The notes beneath the pieces are model-generated. The model did no database searches and was not told the DNA's origin. It saw only the letters and a list, made by a program, of their open reading frames with translations. From contig JAFTPP010000011.1 of NCBI GenBank assembly GCA_017463255.1, forward strand, positions 62,001 through 126,000: a stretch of 64,000 nt of DNA, read 5' to 3'. Shown one piece after another: positions 26,047-37,300 of this stretch. Source of the stretch: Lachnospiraceae bacterium. GTDB lineage: Bacteria; Bacillota; Clostridia; Lachnospirales; Lachnospiraceae. Position 1 is the stretch's first letter. The number at the start of each line of letters is the position of its first letter. Both the position numbers and the translations under genes were made by a program.

Positions 26047-28056
26047 ATGAAAGAACAAGGACAATTGCAATCTTCCTTTAAACTTCATAGTGAATTTGCC
26101 CCAACCGGCGACCAACCACAGGCTATAAGAGCGCTGGTGGAAGGGTTTCGGGAAGGAAATCAATTCCAGACCTTGCTGGGTGTTACGGGTTCCGGCAAGA
26201 CCTTTACCATGGCCAATGTTATTGCGGCATTGAATAAGCCTACATTGGTTATTGCTCATAACAAAACTTTAGCGGCACAGCTCTACGGCGAATTTAAGGA
26301 GTTTTTCCCTGAGAACGCAGTGGAATATTTTGTGTCCTATTACGACTATTATCAACCGGAGGCGTATATTCCGTCTTCGGATACTTATATTGCAAAAGAC
26401 TCGTCCATTAATGATGAGATTGATAAATTGCGTCTTTCAGCTACGGCATCCTTGTCAGAACGCCGTGATGTAGTAGTGGTGTCATCCGTATCCTGTATTT
26501 ATGGTCTTGGTAGCCCTGAGGATTATCAGGAGATGATGGTATCCTTGCGTCCGGGTATGATTAAGGACAGAGATGAAGTAATCCGCGAATTGATTGAGAT
26601 TAGATATGAGAGAAATGATTTAGACTTGGACAGAGGTTGGTTCAGGGTTCGCGGTGATGTTCTTGAAGTATGTCTTGCGGATGGCGGAGATTATATTATC
26701 CGTATAGAATTTTTCGGCGACGAAATTGACAGAATAACAGAAGTAGAACATGTAACAGGACGTGTTCACAGGACTCTTGAGCATATTGCTATTTTTCCGG
26801 CTTCTCACTATGTTATTCCCCAAGAGAAGATTAACCGTGCCTGCAAGGATATCGAAGAGGAGCTTGCAGAACGGATTAAGTACTTTAAGAGTGAAGATAA
26901 GTTGATTGAAGCCCAGAGAATTTCTGAGAGAACGAATTTTGATGTGGAGATGCTTCGTGAGACCGGATTTTGTTCCGGAATTGAGAATTATTCCAGACAT
27001 ATGAGTGGGATGGAACCCGGAGCAACACCGCATACCCTGATGGATTATTTTAAAGATGATTATTTAATCATTATTGATGAGTCCCATATGACCATACCAC
27101 AGATTAGGGGTATGTATTTTGGCGACCGTTCGAGAAAAGAGACATTGGTGGAGTTTGGTTTCAGACTTCCATCAGCCCTTGATAACCGTCCGTTGAATTT
27201 TGACGAATTTGAACAGAAAATTGATCAGATGCTGTTTGTATCAGCTACTCCGAATGTGTACGAGGAAGAGCATGAGCTGCTTCGTACGGAACAGATTATC
27301 CGTCCTACAGGATTGCTGGATCCTGAAGTAGTGGTAAAGCCTGTAGAAGGACAGGTAGACGACCTTGTTACGGAGATTAATAAGGAAGTGGACCGTAAGA
27401 ACAAAGTTCTTGTTACCACATTGACGAAGAAAATGGCGGAAGATTTAACGGATTATATGAAGGATGTGGGAATCAGGGTGCGTTATCTGCATTCTGATAT
27501 TGATACACTGGAAAGAGCAGAGATTATACGCGATATGCGTATGGATGTTTTTGACGTATTAGTAGGTATTAATCTGTTGCGAGAAGGACTTGATATACCG
27601 GAGATTTCCCTCGTGGCTATTTTGGATGCGGATAAGGAAGGCTTCCTTCGTTCGGAGACCTCGTTGATTCAGACCATTGGACGTGCGGCCCGTAATGCGG
27701 ACGGACATGTTATTATGTATGCCGATACCATGACGGAATCCATGCGTAATGCAATTGATGAGACTAACAGAAGAAGGGCTATCCAACAGCGATATAATGA
27801 GGAAAATGGTATCACTCCTCAGACAATCCGTAAAAAAGTAAGAGATTTAATCAGTATCAGTAAGGAAGTGGTACAGGAAGAACTACGCTTTGAAAAAGAC
27901 CCTGAATCCATGAGTAAGCCGGAACTTGAGAAGCTGATTGCGGATATTACTAAGAAGATGAAAAAGGCTGCTGCAGACCTTAACTTTGAAGTGGCTGCGG
28001 AACTTAGAGACAGTCTGATTGAATTGAAACAAAAATTGAATTCCTTTGATGATTAA
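26047..28056 (+). CDS. uvrB: Excinuclease ABC subunit B
   Basis: Damage-verifying helicase of nucleotide excision repair. The 669 residues contain Walker [15 protein letters not shown] near residue 46, the beta-hairpin [16 protein letters not shown] in IIDESHMT, helicase motifs [10 protein letters not shown] and QTIGRAARN, and a C-terminal UVR domain that binds UvrC. It is first in the uvrBA operon, 34 bases before uvrA, downstream of the LexA box. Confidence 0.98.
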   Translation: MKEQGQLQSSFKLHSEFAPTGDQPQAIRALVEGFREGNQFQTLLGVTGSGKTFTMANVIAALNKPTLVIAHNKTLAAQLYGEFKEFFPENAVEYFVSYYDYYQPEAYIPSSDTYIAKDSSINDEIDKLRLSATASLSERRDVVVVSSVSCIYGLGSPEDYQEMMVSLRPGMIKDRDEVIRELIEIRYERNDLDLDRGWFRVRGDVLEVCLADGGDYIIRIEFFGDEIDRITEVEHVTGRVHRTLEHIAIFPASHYVIPQEKINRACKDIEEELAERIKYFKSEDKLIEAQRISERTNFDVEMLRETGFCSGIENYSRHMSGMEPGATPHTLMDYFKDDYLIIIDESHMTIPQIRGMYFGDRSRKETLVEFGFRLPSALDNRPLNFDEFEQKIDQMLFVSATPNVYEEEHELLRTEQIIRPTGLLDPEVVVKPVEGQVDDLVTEINKEVDRKNKVLVTTLTKKMAEDLTDYMKDVGIRVRYLHSDIDTLERAEIIRDMRMDVFDVLVGINLLREGLDIPEISLVAILDADKEGFLRSETSLIQTIGRAARNADGHVIMYADTMTESMRNAIDETNRRRAIQQRYNEENGITPQTIRKKVRDLISISKEVVQEELRFEKDPESMSKPELEKLIADITKKMKKAAADLNFEVAAELRDSLIELKQKLNSFDD

Positions 28057-28090
28057 ACTGAATGGAGGACCCGGAAAAGGGGTGTAATTT

Positions 28091-30970
28091 ATGGCAACAC
28101 AGAAGAATGAATATGAAAAAATGCGTCCGAGAAAAGAATATATTACAATCCGTGGCGCCAGTGAGCACAATTTAAAAGGAATTGATATAGATATTCCCAG
28201 AAATGAATTTGTAGTGTTGACAGGTTTGTCGGGTTCCGGAAAATCTTCCCTTGCTTTTGATACGATTTATGCAGAGGGCCAGAGAAGATATATGGAATCT
28301 ATTTCAAGCTATGCAAGACAGTTCTTAGGACAGATGGAAAAGCCTAATGTGGAAAGCATAGAGGGACTAAGTCCTGCTATTTCCATTGACCAGAAATCAA
28401 CAAACCGTAATCCACGTTCTACAGTGGGAACGGTAACAGAGATTTATGATTATTTCCGTTTGCTGTATGCAAGAGTCGGAACGCCTCATTGCCCTAACTG
28501 TAATAAGGTGATTCAAAAACAGACCATTGACCAGATGGTGGATGTGATTCTTTCGTTAGAAGAAGGCACTAAGATTCAACTGCTTGCTCCTATTGTACGT
28601 GGGCGTAAGGGAGAACATACAAAAGTTTTTGAGCGGGCGAAAAAGAGTGGTTATGTCCGTGTCCGTGTTGACGGTAATATGTATGAATTAACCGAAGAAA
28701 TAAAGCTTGATAAGAATATTAAGCATAATATTGAAGTGGTGGTTGACCGTCTTGTGGTAAAACCGGGACTTGAACGCCGCCTTACGGACTCCATTGAAAG
28801 CGTTATGGATTTATCGGAAGGCTTAATGGAGGTTGATGTGATTGGCGGGGAGACTATGCAATTCAGCCAGAGCTTTGCATGCCCTGATTGCGGAATCAGC
28901 ATTGAAGAAGTGGAACCGAGAAGCTTTTCTTTTAACAATCCTTTCGGTGCCTGTCCGGGATGTTTCGGACTTGGGTATCACATGGAATTTGATATTGATT
29001 TGATGATTCCTGATAAGAGCTTAAGTATTAATGACGGGGCGATTGTGGCAATGGGCTGGCAGTCTGCCAACGACGGAAAGAGCTTTACCAACGCCATACT
29101 TACTGCCCTTGCCAGGGAATATAAGTTTAGCCTGGATACCCCTTTTGAACAATTATCCAAGGAAGCACAGGATGTTATTATCCATGGAACAAAAGGCAAA
29201 AAAGTAACGGTCTATTATGAAGGTCAAAGGGGCAAGGGGGAATATCCCATTGCGTTTGAAGGCTTGATTGATAATGAAAACAGGCGCTACAGAGAAACCG
29301 CTTCGGACATTATGAAGCAGGAATATGAGTCGTATATGAGGATTACACCCTGTAACGAATGTAAAGGGATGAGATTGAAAAAGTCTTCTCTTGCGGTTAC
29401 TGTGTGTGATAAGAATATCTATGAAGTAACCACCATGTCTATTGGCACTTTGCTTGATTTCCTTGAGAAGATGCAGCTGACACCTACTCAGGAAATGATT
29501 GGAAAGCAGGTGATTAAAGAGATTAAGGCAAGAGTAAGCTTTTTGGCAGATGTTGGGCTTGAATACCTAACCCTTGCAAGAGCGACAGCCTCTTTGTCAG
29601 GCGGGGAAGCACAACGAATCCGTCTTGCGACCCAAATCGGTTCCGGACTTGTTGGAGTATGCTATATTTTGGATGAACCCAGTATCGGACTCCATCAAAG
29701 AGATAATGATAAGCTTCTTAATACCCTGACCAGACTGCGCGACATGGGTAATACTTTGTTGGTTGTTGAGCATGATGAGGATACCATGCGGGCTGCTGAC
29801 TTTATCGTGGATATCGGACCGGGAGCCGGTGAACAGGGCGGTAAGGTTGTAGCAACGGGAACTGCTGAGGATATTATGCAGGTTCCTGAATCAGTGACGG
29901 GACAGTATTTATCCGGTAAGTTATCCATTCCGATTCCTAAACTGCGTAAAAAACCTACCGGTTTTATTAAGGTGCGTGGTGCAAGGGAGAATAACCTTAA
30001 AAATATTGATGTGGAATTCCCGTTAGGGGTGATGACCTGTGTTACAGGTGTTTCCGGTTCCGGAAAGAGCTCTTTGGTAAATGAGATTATGTATAAGCGT
30101 CTTGCAAAAGAATTAAACAGGGCAAGAACCATACCGGGAGATCATGATGGAATTGATGGTTTGGAACAGCTTGATAAGGTGATTGATATTGACCAGTCTC
30201 CTATCGGAAGAACCCCGCGTTCTAATCCTGCAACTTATACAGGGGTGTTTGATCAAATCCGTGATTTGTTTGCGGCAACACAGGATGCCAAGGCAAAGGG
30301 ATATAAAAAGGGACGTTTTAGTTTTAATGTAAAAGGCGGACGTTGTGAAGCCTGCAGCGGAGACGGAATTATTAAGATTGAAATGCACTTTTTACCGGAT
30401 GTTTATGTACCGTGTGAGGTTTGTGGCGGTAAGAGATATAACAGAGAAACCCTTGAAGTGAAGTATAAAGGGAAGAGCATTTATGATGTACTTGATATGA
30501 CTGTGGAGGAAGCCCGTCATTTCTTTGCTCATATTCCGTCTATAGCAAGAAAAATTGATACTCTCTATGATGTGGGCCTTTCCTATATCAGATTGGGACA
30601 GCCTTCTACACAATTATCAGGTGGTGAGGCACAGCGAATCAAGCTTGCAACTGAGCTTAGCAAACGCAGTACCGGAAAAACCATTTATATTTTGGATGAG
30701 CCTACTACCGGTCTCCATTTTGCGGATGTCCATAAATTAATTGACATTCTGGCTAAGTTAACGGAAGGCGGTAATACTGTGGTGGTAATTGAGCACAATC
30801 TGGATGTGATTAAGACCGCAGATTACATTATTGACGTTGGACCTGAGGGAGGCGAACGCGGCGGAACCATTATTGCCAAGGGAACTCCGGAAGAGGTTGC
30901 AGCGAATCCAAAATCCTATACCGGATTCTATATTCAGAAGATGATAGAAAAAGAGCAAAATAAAAACTAA
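28091..30970 (+). CDS. uvrA: Excinuclease ABC subunit A
   Basis: Damage-recognition ATPase of nucleotide excision repair. The 959 residues carry two ABC modules ([16 protein letters not shown] near residue 40; [14 protein letters not shown] near residue 655), two signature motifs ([24 protein letters not shown]) and zinc modules [28 protein letters not shown] and CEVCGG. AAAGGGGTG precedes the ATG. It is co-transcribed with uvrB. Confidence 0.98.
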   Translation: MATQKNEYEKMRPRKEYITIRGASEHNLKGIDIDIPRNEFVVLTGLSGSGKSSLAFDTIYAEGQRRYMESISSYARQFLGQMEKPNVESIEGLSPAISIDQKSTNRNPRSTVGTVTEIYDYFRLLYARVGTPHCPNCNKVIQKQTIDQMVDVILSLEEGTKIQLLAPIVRGRKGEHTKVFERAKKSGYVRVRVDGNMYELTEEIKLDKNIKHNIEVVVDRLVVKPGLERRLTDSIESVMDLSEGLMEVDVIGGETMQFSQSFACPDCGISIEEVEPRSFSFNNPFGACPGCFGLGYHMEFDIDLMIPDKSLSINDGAIVAMGWQSANDGKSFTNAILTALAREYKFSLDTPFEQLSKEAQDVIIHGTKGKKVTVYYEGQRGKGEYPIAFEGLIDNENRRYRETASDIMKQEYESYMRITPCNECKGMRLKKSSLAVTVCDKNIYEVTTMSIGTLLDFLEKMQLTPTQEMIGKQVIKEIKARVSFLADVGLEYLTLARATASLSGGEAQRIRLATQIGSGLVGVCYILDEPSIGLHQRDNDKLLNTLTRLRDMGNTLLVVEHDEDTMRAADFIVDIGPGAGEQGGKVVATGTAEDIMQVPESVTGQYLSGKLSIPIPKLRKKPTGFIKVRGARENNLKNIDVEFPLGVMTCVTGVSGSGKSSLVNEIMYKRLAKELNRARTIPGDHDGIDGLEQLDKVIDIDQSPIGRTPRSNPATYTGVFDQIRDLFAATQDAKAKGYKKGRFSFNVKGGRCEACSGDGIIKIEMHFLPDVYVPCEVCGGKRYNRETLEVKYKGKSIYDVLDMTVEEARHFFAHIPSIARKIDTLYDVGLSYIRLGQPSTQLSGGEAQRIKLATELSKRSTGKTIYILDEPTTGLHFADVHKLIDILAKLTEGGNTVVVIEHNLDVIKTADYIIDVGPEGGERGGTIIAKGTPEEVAANPKSYTGFYIQKMIEKEQNKN

Positions 30971-31036
30971 AGTTTTTTCACATCCTGCCGATAATATATT
31001 TGAAGTCGTAGCTGGATGCGTATAAACGACAAATTG

Positions 31037-31062
31037 CAAGGAAGCAGTTAACTGCTTCCTTG
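31037..31062 (+). terminator. Terminator of uvrBA
   Basis: A perfect 26-base inverted repeat built from CAAGGAAGCAGTT and AACTGCTTCCTTG. The T-run after it is weak (TTGTTG), but position and stem strength favour termination. Confidence 0.65.
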
Positions 31063-31101
31063 TTGTGCGTAAAAAGAATTATTAAAAATTCCTTAAAACC
31101 C

Positions 31102-31130
31102 TTTTAAATTAGTGCATTTTAGTCTATAAT
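31102..31130 (+). promoter_or_regulatory. Candidate promoter of mbl
   Basis: Perfect TATAAT (31125-31130) with a weak TTTTAA -35 17 bases upstream, 71 bases before the mbl ATG. Confidence 0.5.
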
Positions 31131-31200
31131 AGATGCGAATGTTTATTTTGCAAATGTTTGGAAAAAATGAAGATAGATGAAGTATGAAAGGGGACAGTAT

Positions 31201-32193
31201 ATGCAGTATACAAATATCGGTATTGACTTAGGAACTGCCAGTATTCTCGTATATATCAGAGGAAAAGGAGTAGTATTAAAAGAGCCGTCCGTAGTGGCTT
31301 TTGATAGAGATACGAATAAGATCAAAGCAATTGGTGAGGATGCCCGTCTGATGCTTGGTAGAACACCGGGTAACATTGTGGCGGTAAGACCATTACGTCA
31401 GGGCGTTATTTCAGATTATTCCGTTACGGAAAAGATGATGAAATATTTCATCCAGAAAGCATTGGGAAGACGAGGCTTTAGAAAACCACGTATCGCAGTT
31501 TGCGTTCCCAGTGGAGTAACAGAAGTAGAAAAGAAAGCGGTAGAAGATGCAACATATCAGGCAGGAGCACGCGAGGTATTCATTATTGAAGAACCCATTG
31601 CTGCTGCAATCGGAGCTGGTATCGACATTTCTAAACCATGCGGTAATATGATTGTTGATATCGGTGGCGGTACTTCTGATATTGCAGTTATTTCTTTGGG
31701 TGGTACTGTTGTAAGTGCATCCGTAAAAGTGGCAGGTGACGATTTTGACGAAGCAATCGTACGTTACATGCGTAAGAAACATAATCTGCTTATCGGTGAA
31801 AGAACAGCAGAAGAAATTAAGATTAAAATCGGTTCTGCATTTAAACGTGCAGAAGTAGATTACGTAGATGTAAGAGGACGTAATCTGGTTACCGGTCTTC
31901 CAAGAACCGTTAAGGTATCTTCGGAAGAAACAGAAGAAGCTTTAAGAGAAGCAACTTCCCAGATTATCGAAGCAATTCACAATGTATTGGAAAAAACTCC
32001 GCCGGAACTTGCAGCAGATATTGCTGACAGAGGTATTGTATTAACCGGAGGCGGAAGCTTATTACGCGGTTTGGAAGATTTGATTGCAGATCGCACAGGA
32101 ATTAATACGATTACAGCAGAAGACCCGATGACAGCAGTGGCAATCGGTACCGGTAAATACGTAGAATTCCTTGCAGGATACCGCGAAGACTAA
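31201..32193 (+). CDS. mbl: Rod-shape actin homolog MreB/Mbl
   Basis: Bacterial actin that guides sidewall peptidoglycan synthesis beneath the membrane. The start is the ATG for MQYTNIGIDLGTAS, with AAAGGGG upstream. The 330 residues include phosphate-1 GIDLGTASILVY, IVDIGGGTSDIAVI (phosphate-2) and GIVLTGGGSLLRGL (adenosine motif). It is called Mbl rather than MreB because no mreCD follows and the next two genes are flagellar rod proteins, the same order as mbl-flhO-flhP in Bacillus. Confidence 0.88.
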   Translation: MQYTNIGIDLGTASILVYIRGKGVVLKEPSVVAFDRDTNKIKAIGEDARLMLGRTPGNIVAVRPLRQGVISDYSVTEKMMKYFIQKALGRRGFRKPRIAVCVPSGVTEVEKKAVEDATYQAGAREVFIIEEPIAAAIGAGIDISKPCGNMIVDIGGGTSDIAVISLGGTVVSASVKVAGDDFDEAIVRYMRKKHNLLIGERTAEEIKIKIGSAFKRAEVDYVDVRGRNLVTGLPRTVKVSSEETEEALREATSQIIEAIHNVLEKTPPELAADIADRGIVLTGGGSLLRGLEDLIADRTGINTITAEDPMTAVAIGTGKYVEFLAGYRED

Positions 32194-32218
32194 GAAATAG
32201 TCGAAAGGAGAAGATGCA

Positions 32219-33010
32219 ATGGTTAGAGGATTATATACTGCATGCACAGGGATGATTAACGAACAAAATCGTATGGACATCCTGACGAACAATCTTGCGA
32301 ATTCCACAACAAACGGATATAAGAAAGAGGGTTCTACCAGTGAGGCATTTTCTTCTTTGTTAGCTTATAGAATTAAGGACCAGACCGGAATTGGTGTTAA
32401 TACCCAGAGAATCGGAAGCGTGTCACTTGGAGTTAAAATTGGTGAGGGGTATACGGATTATACCCAAGGATCATTTAAGCAGACGGACAATACTTTTGAT
32501 TTGGCATTAAGCGGTGACGGATTCTTTTCCGTAGAATTCACCAACAAAGCCGGAGAAACCTCCACTAAGTATACAAGAGACGGTTCCTTTACCATGAATC
32601 AGGAGGGGTATCTGGTTAATACAAATGGTGACTATTTGTTAGGAACCAATGAAAACGGAGCAACCGTACGGATTCAGGTTGATCCTAATGCAACCATTAC
32701 TATTGATAAGAGCGGTCTTATTTTTGAAAATGGTGTTCCTACGGAACAATTATTGATTACTAATTTTGCAGATTATAACTATCTTGAAAAATATGGAGAG
32801 AACTATTACCAGGCAGTAGAGGGAGCTGAAATGGCAGAACCTGATGCTCAGGTATATCAGGGGTATTTGGAAGCTTCCAATGTTTCCATTGTTACGGAAA
32901 TGGTTGATATGATTAGCGTAACAAGAGCGTATGAGACGAATCAAAAGGTGATTCAGACCATGGATACTACTTTGGATATAGCCGTTAATCAGATTGGTAA
33001 GGTTCGATAA
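32219..33010 (+). CDS. Flagellar hook-basal body rod protein (FlhO/FlgF-like)
   Basis: A 263-residue axial flagellar protein with N-terminal rod motif GLYTACTGMINEQNRMDILTNNLAN-type heptads, central SGDGFFSVEF and a C-terminal coiled region ending VTEMVDMISVTRAYETNQKVIQTMD. These termini form the coaxial helices of rod and hook. AAAGGAGAAG precedes the ATG. It sits between mbl and the FlgG-like gene, the FlhO position. Its presence implies a motile or formerly motile organism. Confidence 0.9.
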   Translation: MVRGLYTACTGMINEQNRMDILTNNLANSTTNGYKKEGSTSEAFSSLLAYRIKDQTGIGVNTQRIGSVSLGVKIGEGYTDYTQGSFKQTDNTFDLALSGDGFFSVEFTNKAGETSTKYTRDGSFTMNQEGYLVNTNGDYLLGTNENGATVRIQVDPNATITIDKSGLIFENGVPTEQLLITNFADYNYLEKYGENYYQAVEGAEMAEPDAQVYQGYLEASNVSIVTEMVDMISVTRAYETNQKVIQTMDTTLDIAVNQIGKVR

Positions 33011-33072
33011 ACGATAATTGGGAATAGACAGATTGCATGATTCATGCAAGAAAGAATCGTAGGAGGAGATAT

Positions 33073-33888
33073 ATGGTAAGATCATTATGGACTGCAGCTT
33101 CCGGTATGAAAGCACAGCAGACTAACGTAGATACAATAGCCAACAATCTTTCGAATGTAAATACGGTAGGGTATAAGACAACTACCGCAGAATTTAAGTC
33201 GTTGTTATATCAGACACTTCAGTCTGAAACAACATCCGCTAACGGTGAGAATAAACCTACAGGTGCTCAGGTTGGTATGGGTGTCAGAAACTCAGCTATT
33301 ACCACTGTATTTTCGCAGGGTAACCTGAACGCATCCACAAGTGATACGGCATTTGCAATTGATGGAGAAGGTTTCTTTGCTGTTATGGGTAAAGACGGTG
33401 ATACATATTATACCAGAAATGGTAATTTTACCATATCAGAAGGTGTGGACGGATTAACACTTTGTACCACAGACGGTTTACCGGTGCTTGACTCTGAAGG
33501 AAATGCAATTGTCTTTGGGGAAGAGTTAGTTGCAAGCAAGATTACGGTTACCAAGGATGGTGAATTCTGCTATCCGGACGAAAATAATAACCCACAGTCC
33601 TTGGGAATGAGAATGGGTGTGTTCCAGTTTAATAATCCGGGTGGTTTGGAAAAAACAGACGGCAGCCTTTATCTGGTTACAGCAGCAAGCGGTCCTGCTA
33701 TGAATGAGGATACAGATCCTAATTTACAGAGAAGCTCTGTTGTTCAAGGATATTTGGAAGGTTCTAACGTTCAGGTTGTGGATGAAATGGTTAATCTGAT
33801 TACAGCCCAGCGTGCATATGAATTCAGTTCTAAGGCGATTACGGCTTCTGATGAGATGATGCAGCAGGCTAACAATTTGAGAAGATAG
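33073..33888 (+). CDS. Flagellar rod protein (FlhP/FlgG-like)
   Basis: A 271-residue distal-rod family protein. The start is the ATG for MVRSLWTAASGMKAQQ with AGGAGGAG upstream, not the more upstream in-frame codon. It has the N-terminal rod signature TNVDTIANNLSNVNTVGYK, FAIDGEGFFAVMG in the middle, and C-terminal VDEMVNLITAQRAYEFSSKA. It is 62 bases behind its paralog. Confidence 0.92.
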   Translation: MVRSLWTAASGMKAQQTNVDTIANNLSNVNTVGYKTTTAEFKSLLYQTLQSETTSANGENKPTGAQVGMGVRNSAITTVFSQGNLNASTSDTAFAIDGEGFFAVMGKDGDTYYTRNGNFTISEGVDGLTLCTTDGLPVLDSEGNAIVFGEELVASKITVTKDGEFCYPDENNNPQSLGMRMGVFQFNNPGGLEKTDGSLYLVTAASGPAMNEDTDPNLQRSSVVQGYLEGSNVQVVDEMVNLITAQRAYEFSSKAITASDEMMQQANNLRR

Positions 33889-33917
33889 TTCATGAGTAGT
33901 ATGTAAAGGAGAAGGTT

Positions 33918-34271
33918 ATGGATATTAACGGATTATCATCTGCTTATACGGAATATATTTCGAATACGGTTAACTCTTCTTCAGGCTTAAAGACTTCGGA
34001 TATTAATTCTAAGAATTATGCCAATATGCAGGATGATGAGTTAATGGAAGCGTGTAAGCAGTTTGAAGCGTATTTCATTGAACAGGTTTATAAGGAAATG
34101 GAAAAGACGATTCCTAAGTCTGAGTTTTCTTCCGGATCTACATCTTCCTTGGTTGATTACTATAAAACAGAATTGATTCAGGATATATCTGAACAGACAT
34201 CAGAGCAGGGTGGAGGCTTAGGTCTTGCTCAGGATTTATACGAACAGATGAAACGTAATTATAATTTGTAG
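33918..34271 (+). CDS. Rod-binding FlgJ-like protein, no muramidase domain
   Basis: A 117-residue protein matching only the N-terminal rod-binding domain of FlgJ (ELMEACKQFEAYFIEQVYKEMEKTIP and GGGLGLAQDLYEQMKRNY). The muramidase domain of enterobacterial FlgJ is absent, so another enzyme must open the wall for the rod. It closes the mbl-rod gene run and is followed by a terminator. Confidence 0.85.
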   Translation: MDINGLSSAYTEYISNTVNSSSGLKTSDINSKNYANMQDDELMEACKQFEAYFIEQVYKEMEKTIPKSEFSSGSTSSLVDYYKTELIQDISEQTSEQGGGLGLAQDLYEQMKRNYNL

Positions 34272-34276
34272 ATACG

Positions 34277-34303
34277 AAAGGCTGCCTGGTGGGGCAGCCT
34301 TTT
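34277..34303 (+). terminator. Terminator after the rod genes
   Basis: AAAGGCTGCC (34277-34286) pairs with GGCAGCCTTT (34293-34302) around a 6-base loop and ends in TTTT. Confidence 0.85.
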
Positions 34304-34322
34304 ATGTATGGAGGGGTATTGA

Positions 34323-36560
34323 TTGGAAGTATTAAAGGGTTTTATTGACCATATTTTATATCGCAATGAGGATAACGGATACACGGTGCTGAGTCTTACC
34401 TTGGAAACGGAAGATGTTATTTGTGTGGGTTTTTTCAGAACAATGGACCAGGGGGAAAACATTGAAGCTGAGGGAGAATTTGTGACACATCCCGTGTATG
34501 GGGAGCAATTTAAGATAAAATCATACCGTATTGTTCCGCCCAGTGGTTCTAAAGCCATTGAAAGATATTTAAGCTCCGGTGCTATTAAGGGAATCGGCAT
34601 GGCCTTGGCAAAACGTATTGTCAAAATGTTTGGAGAGGATACTTTTAGGATTATTGAAGAGGAGCCGGAACGGTTAGCGGAAGTAAAGGGCATCAGTGAA
34701 AATAAAGCAAGGGATATTGCGGAACAATTGTTGGAAAAAAGAGATATGCGTGAGATTATGCTATATCTGCAACAGTTTGGAATATCCAATACCATGGCAA
34801 TTAAAATATATAATACCTATGGAATGAGTGTTTATCATGTACTCAAAGAAAACCCCTATCGTCTGGCAGAGGATGTGGATGGTATCGGGTTTAAAATAGC
34901 AGATGAAATCGCTTCTAAAGTAGGAATCCTTGTTGACTCGGATTACCGGATCAGAAGCGGTATTATGTATATACTTCTGATGGCATTAAATGAGGGAAAT
35001 ATTTATCTGTTGCAGGAAACCCTGATATTGAGGACAAAGGCTTTGTTAGAGATACCAGCAGAGGCAATTGAACCTGTGATTCCTAATTTGATGATGGATA
35101 GAAAAATAGTGATTAAGCAGGAAGAGGAAGAAATAAGGGTTTATTCCATGACTGCCTATTATGCGGAGCTTAATTGTGCAAGAATGCTTTATGAACTAAA
35201 GAGTGTGGCAGAAGAAGTCATGCCGGCTTCAGAAGAAGCAGCGATACGTAAAACCATAGCCGGTTTGGAATCGGAGTTAGGATTAGAGTTAGATGAGCTG
35301 CAGACGAAGGCAGTGCTTGAATCTGTAAGAAATGGTGTGTTTATTCTGTCGGGAGGACCAGGAACGGGAAAAACAACAACCATTAATTTAATGTTACGGT
35401 ATTTTGAACAGGCGGGATATGATTTTTTGTTAGCGGCTCCTACGGGACGTGCAGCAAAAAGAATGTCAGAAACCACAGGATATGAAGCGAGGACTATCCA
35501 CAGGATGCTTGAGTTAAACGGATTGAGTACACAGGATAAGCGCGGAGGTGCTTTTGAACGTAACGAGGAAAATCCTTTGGAAGCGGATATGATTATCATA
35601 GATGAGATGTCTATGGTGGATTTATTTTTGTTTCAGTCATTGTTAAAAGCTGTTACGCCGGGAACAAAACTGATTTTAGTGGGAGATGTGAATCAGTTAC
35701 CTTCTGTAGGACCGGGGCAGGTGCTTCGTGATTTGATTCAAAGTAAGGCGATACCGGTTGTTATTTTGGAACGTATTTTCAGACAGGCTTCCACCAGTGA
35801 TATTGTTATGAACGCTCACAGAATTAATGAGGGCAAAGAAATCGTTCTTGATAACAAAAGCAAGGATTTCTTTTTCCTGGAAAGAAGTGATGCAAGGGTT
35901 ATTTATAAACACATGGTACAGTTAATTACCCAAAAACTTCCGGGATATGTGGGATGCACGCCTTTTGATATTCAGGTTTTAACACCTATGAAAAAAGGGA
36001 ATCTGGGTGTAGAGGTGTTGAACCGGATTTTACAGGAATACTTAAATCCGCCGGATGAAAAGAAGGCAGAGTATCATGTGGGTGATGATGTTTTCCGTGT
36101 GGGTGATAAGGTAATGCAGATAAAAAACAACTATCAATTGGAATGGGAGATTGTCAGCAAGTACAATATTGCCATTGATAAGGGATTGGGAGTATTCAAT
36201 GGTGATATCGGAAGAATTATCAGTATTAATGATTATGCCCAGACTATTCAAGTTGAGTTTGATGACTTAAGGAGAGTGGAATATCCATATGCCGGCCTTG
36301 ATGAGTTGGAATTGGCATACGCCATTACGATTCATAAATCCCAAGGAAGTGAATACCCCGCGGTTATCATGCCGCTTTTGTCGGGACCGAGACAGTTGTT
36401 TAACCGTAACCTTCTGTACACGGGAGTGACACGTGCTAAAAACTGTGTTACAATTTTAGGGAGTAAAGAGATAATCCGGGACATGGTAGAAAATGCAAGT
36501 GAAATCAAAAGATATACCAGTCTGGATTTAAGGATACGGGAAATGGAGAGTCTGTCGTAG
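34323..36560 (+). CDS. recD2: RecD2-type DNA helicase
   Basis: SF1B 5'-to-3' helicase involved in DNA repair and replication fork maintenance. The 745 residues have an N-terminal OB-like domain, helix-hairpin-helix repeats (about 80-200, GIGMALAKRIVKMFG, GISENKARDIAEQLL), helicase core with GGPGTGKTTTIN near residue 345, IIDEMSMVD and a C-terminal motif VI region AITIHKSQGSEYP. TTG start with GGAGGGG upstream. It is RecD2 rather than RecD since the HhH-containing N-terminus is present and no recBC is near. Confidence 0.93.
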   Translation: MEVLKGFIDHILYRNEDNGYTVLSLTLETEDVICVGFFRTMDQGENIEAEGEFVTHPVYGEQFKIKSYRIVPPSGSKAIERYLSSGAIKGIGMALAKRIVKMFGEDTFRIIEEEPERLAEVKGISENKARDIAEQLLEKRDMREIMLYLQQFGISNTMAIKIYNTYGMSVYHVLKENPYRLAEDVDGIGFKIADEIASKVGILVDSDYRIRSGIMYILLMALNEGNIYLLQETLILRTKALLEIPAEAIEPVIPNLMMDRKIVIKQEEEEIRVYSMTAYYAELNCARMLYELKSVAEEVMPASEEAAIRKTIAGLESELGLELDELQTKAVLESVRNGVFILSGGPGTGKTTTINLMLRYFEQAGYDFLLAAPTGRAAKRMSETTGYEARTIHRMLELNGLSTQDKRGGAFERNEENPLEADMIIIDEMSMVDLFLFQSLLKAVTPGTKLILVGDVNQLPSVGPGQVLRDLIQSKAIPVVILERIFRQASTSDIVMNAHRINEGKEIVLDNKSKDFFFLERSDARVIYKHMVQLITQKLPGYVGCTPFDIQVLTPMKKGNLGVEVLNRILQEYLNPPDEKKAEYHVGDDVFRVGDKVMQIKNNYQLEWEIVSKYNIAIDKGLGVFNGDIGRIISINDYAQTIQVEFDDLRRVEYPYAGLDELELAYAITIHKSQGSEYPAVIMPLLSGPRQLFNRNLLYTGVTRAKNCVTILGSKEIIRDMVENASEIKRYTSLDLRIREMESLS

Positions 36561-36570
36561 GGAGACAGAT

Positions 36571-37269
36571 ATGAATATCAGTAATTTAATATTTCCGAAG
36601 CGTTGTCCGGTATGTGATGAAATACTTAATCCTATGGGACATTTGATGTGTAAGGAATGTATGCCGTTTATACGGTATATGGAAGAACCCAGGTGTTATT
36701 GCTGTAGCAAGCAATTAACCTTTGATGAAGGGGAATTGTGCAAGGATTGTAAGGAAAATCCACATGAATTCGAAAGAGGATGGGCTTTATACGAATATAC
36801 AGGTATTTCTGATACCTTGTATCGGTTTAAATACCAGAAACGTCCGGAGTATGCCGATTTTTTTGCTAAGGATATTAGAAAGCATTATGGAGAAATGCTC
36901 TTAGGACTTAATGTGGACGGTTTGGTTCCGGTACCACTGCATCCGAAACGGCAAAGGAGGCGGGGATACAATCAGGCAGAGGAGCTTGCAAGGGCGCTGG
37001 GAAGAGAGCTTGGAATCAGTGTAAGGTCGGATTTGCTTGAGCGTTGTCGGAACACCAGACCACAAAAAGAATTGGACAATGCGCTGAGACAAAATAATTT
37101 GAAAAAGGCTTTTAATCTGTTACAAAATGATGTAAAATTAAAGTCAATTATAATTATTGATGATATTTATACAACGGGCAGTACCATTGATGCTGTGGCC
37201 CATGAACTTAACAAGATTGTAAGCGGTAAAATTTATTTTTTAACACTGGCAATCGGAGCAGGATTTTGA
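36571..37269 (+). CDS. comFC: ComF family phosphoribosyltransferase-like protein
   Basis: A 232-residue ComFC-type protein: N-terminal zinc-finger cysteines (CPVCDE, CKEC, CYCC, CKDC) and a PRT fold with LVPVPLHPKRQRRRGYNQAE and the PRPP loop IIIIDDIYTTGSTIDA. It is linked to DNA uptake in competent bacteria, but many non-competent Firmicutes keep it. It is 10 bases after recD2 and 31 bases before yvyF, the same comFC-yvyF order as Bacillus. Confidence 0.9.
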   Translation: MNISNLIFPKRCPVCDEILNPMGHLMCKECMPFIRYMEEPRCYCCSKQLTFDEGELCKDCKENPHEFERGWALYEYTGISDTLYRFKYQKRPEYADFFAKDIRKHYGEMLLGLNVDGLVPVPLHPKRQRRRGYNQAEELARALGRELGISVRSDLLERCRNTRPQKELDNALRQNNLKKAFNLLQNDVKLKSIIIIDDIYTTGSTIDAVAHELNKIVSGKIYFLTLAIGAGF

Positions 37270-37300
37270 GTTTTGATGCCGGAAAAAGGGAGGTTTACCT

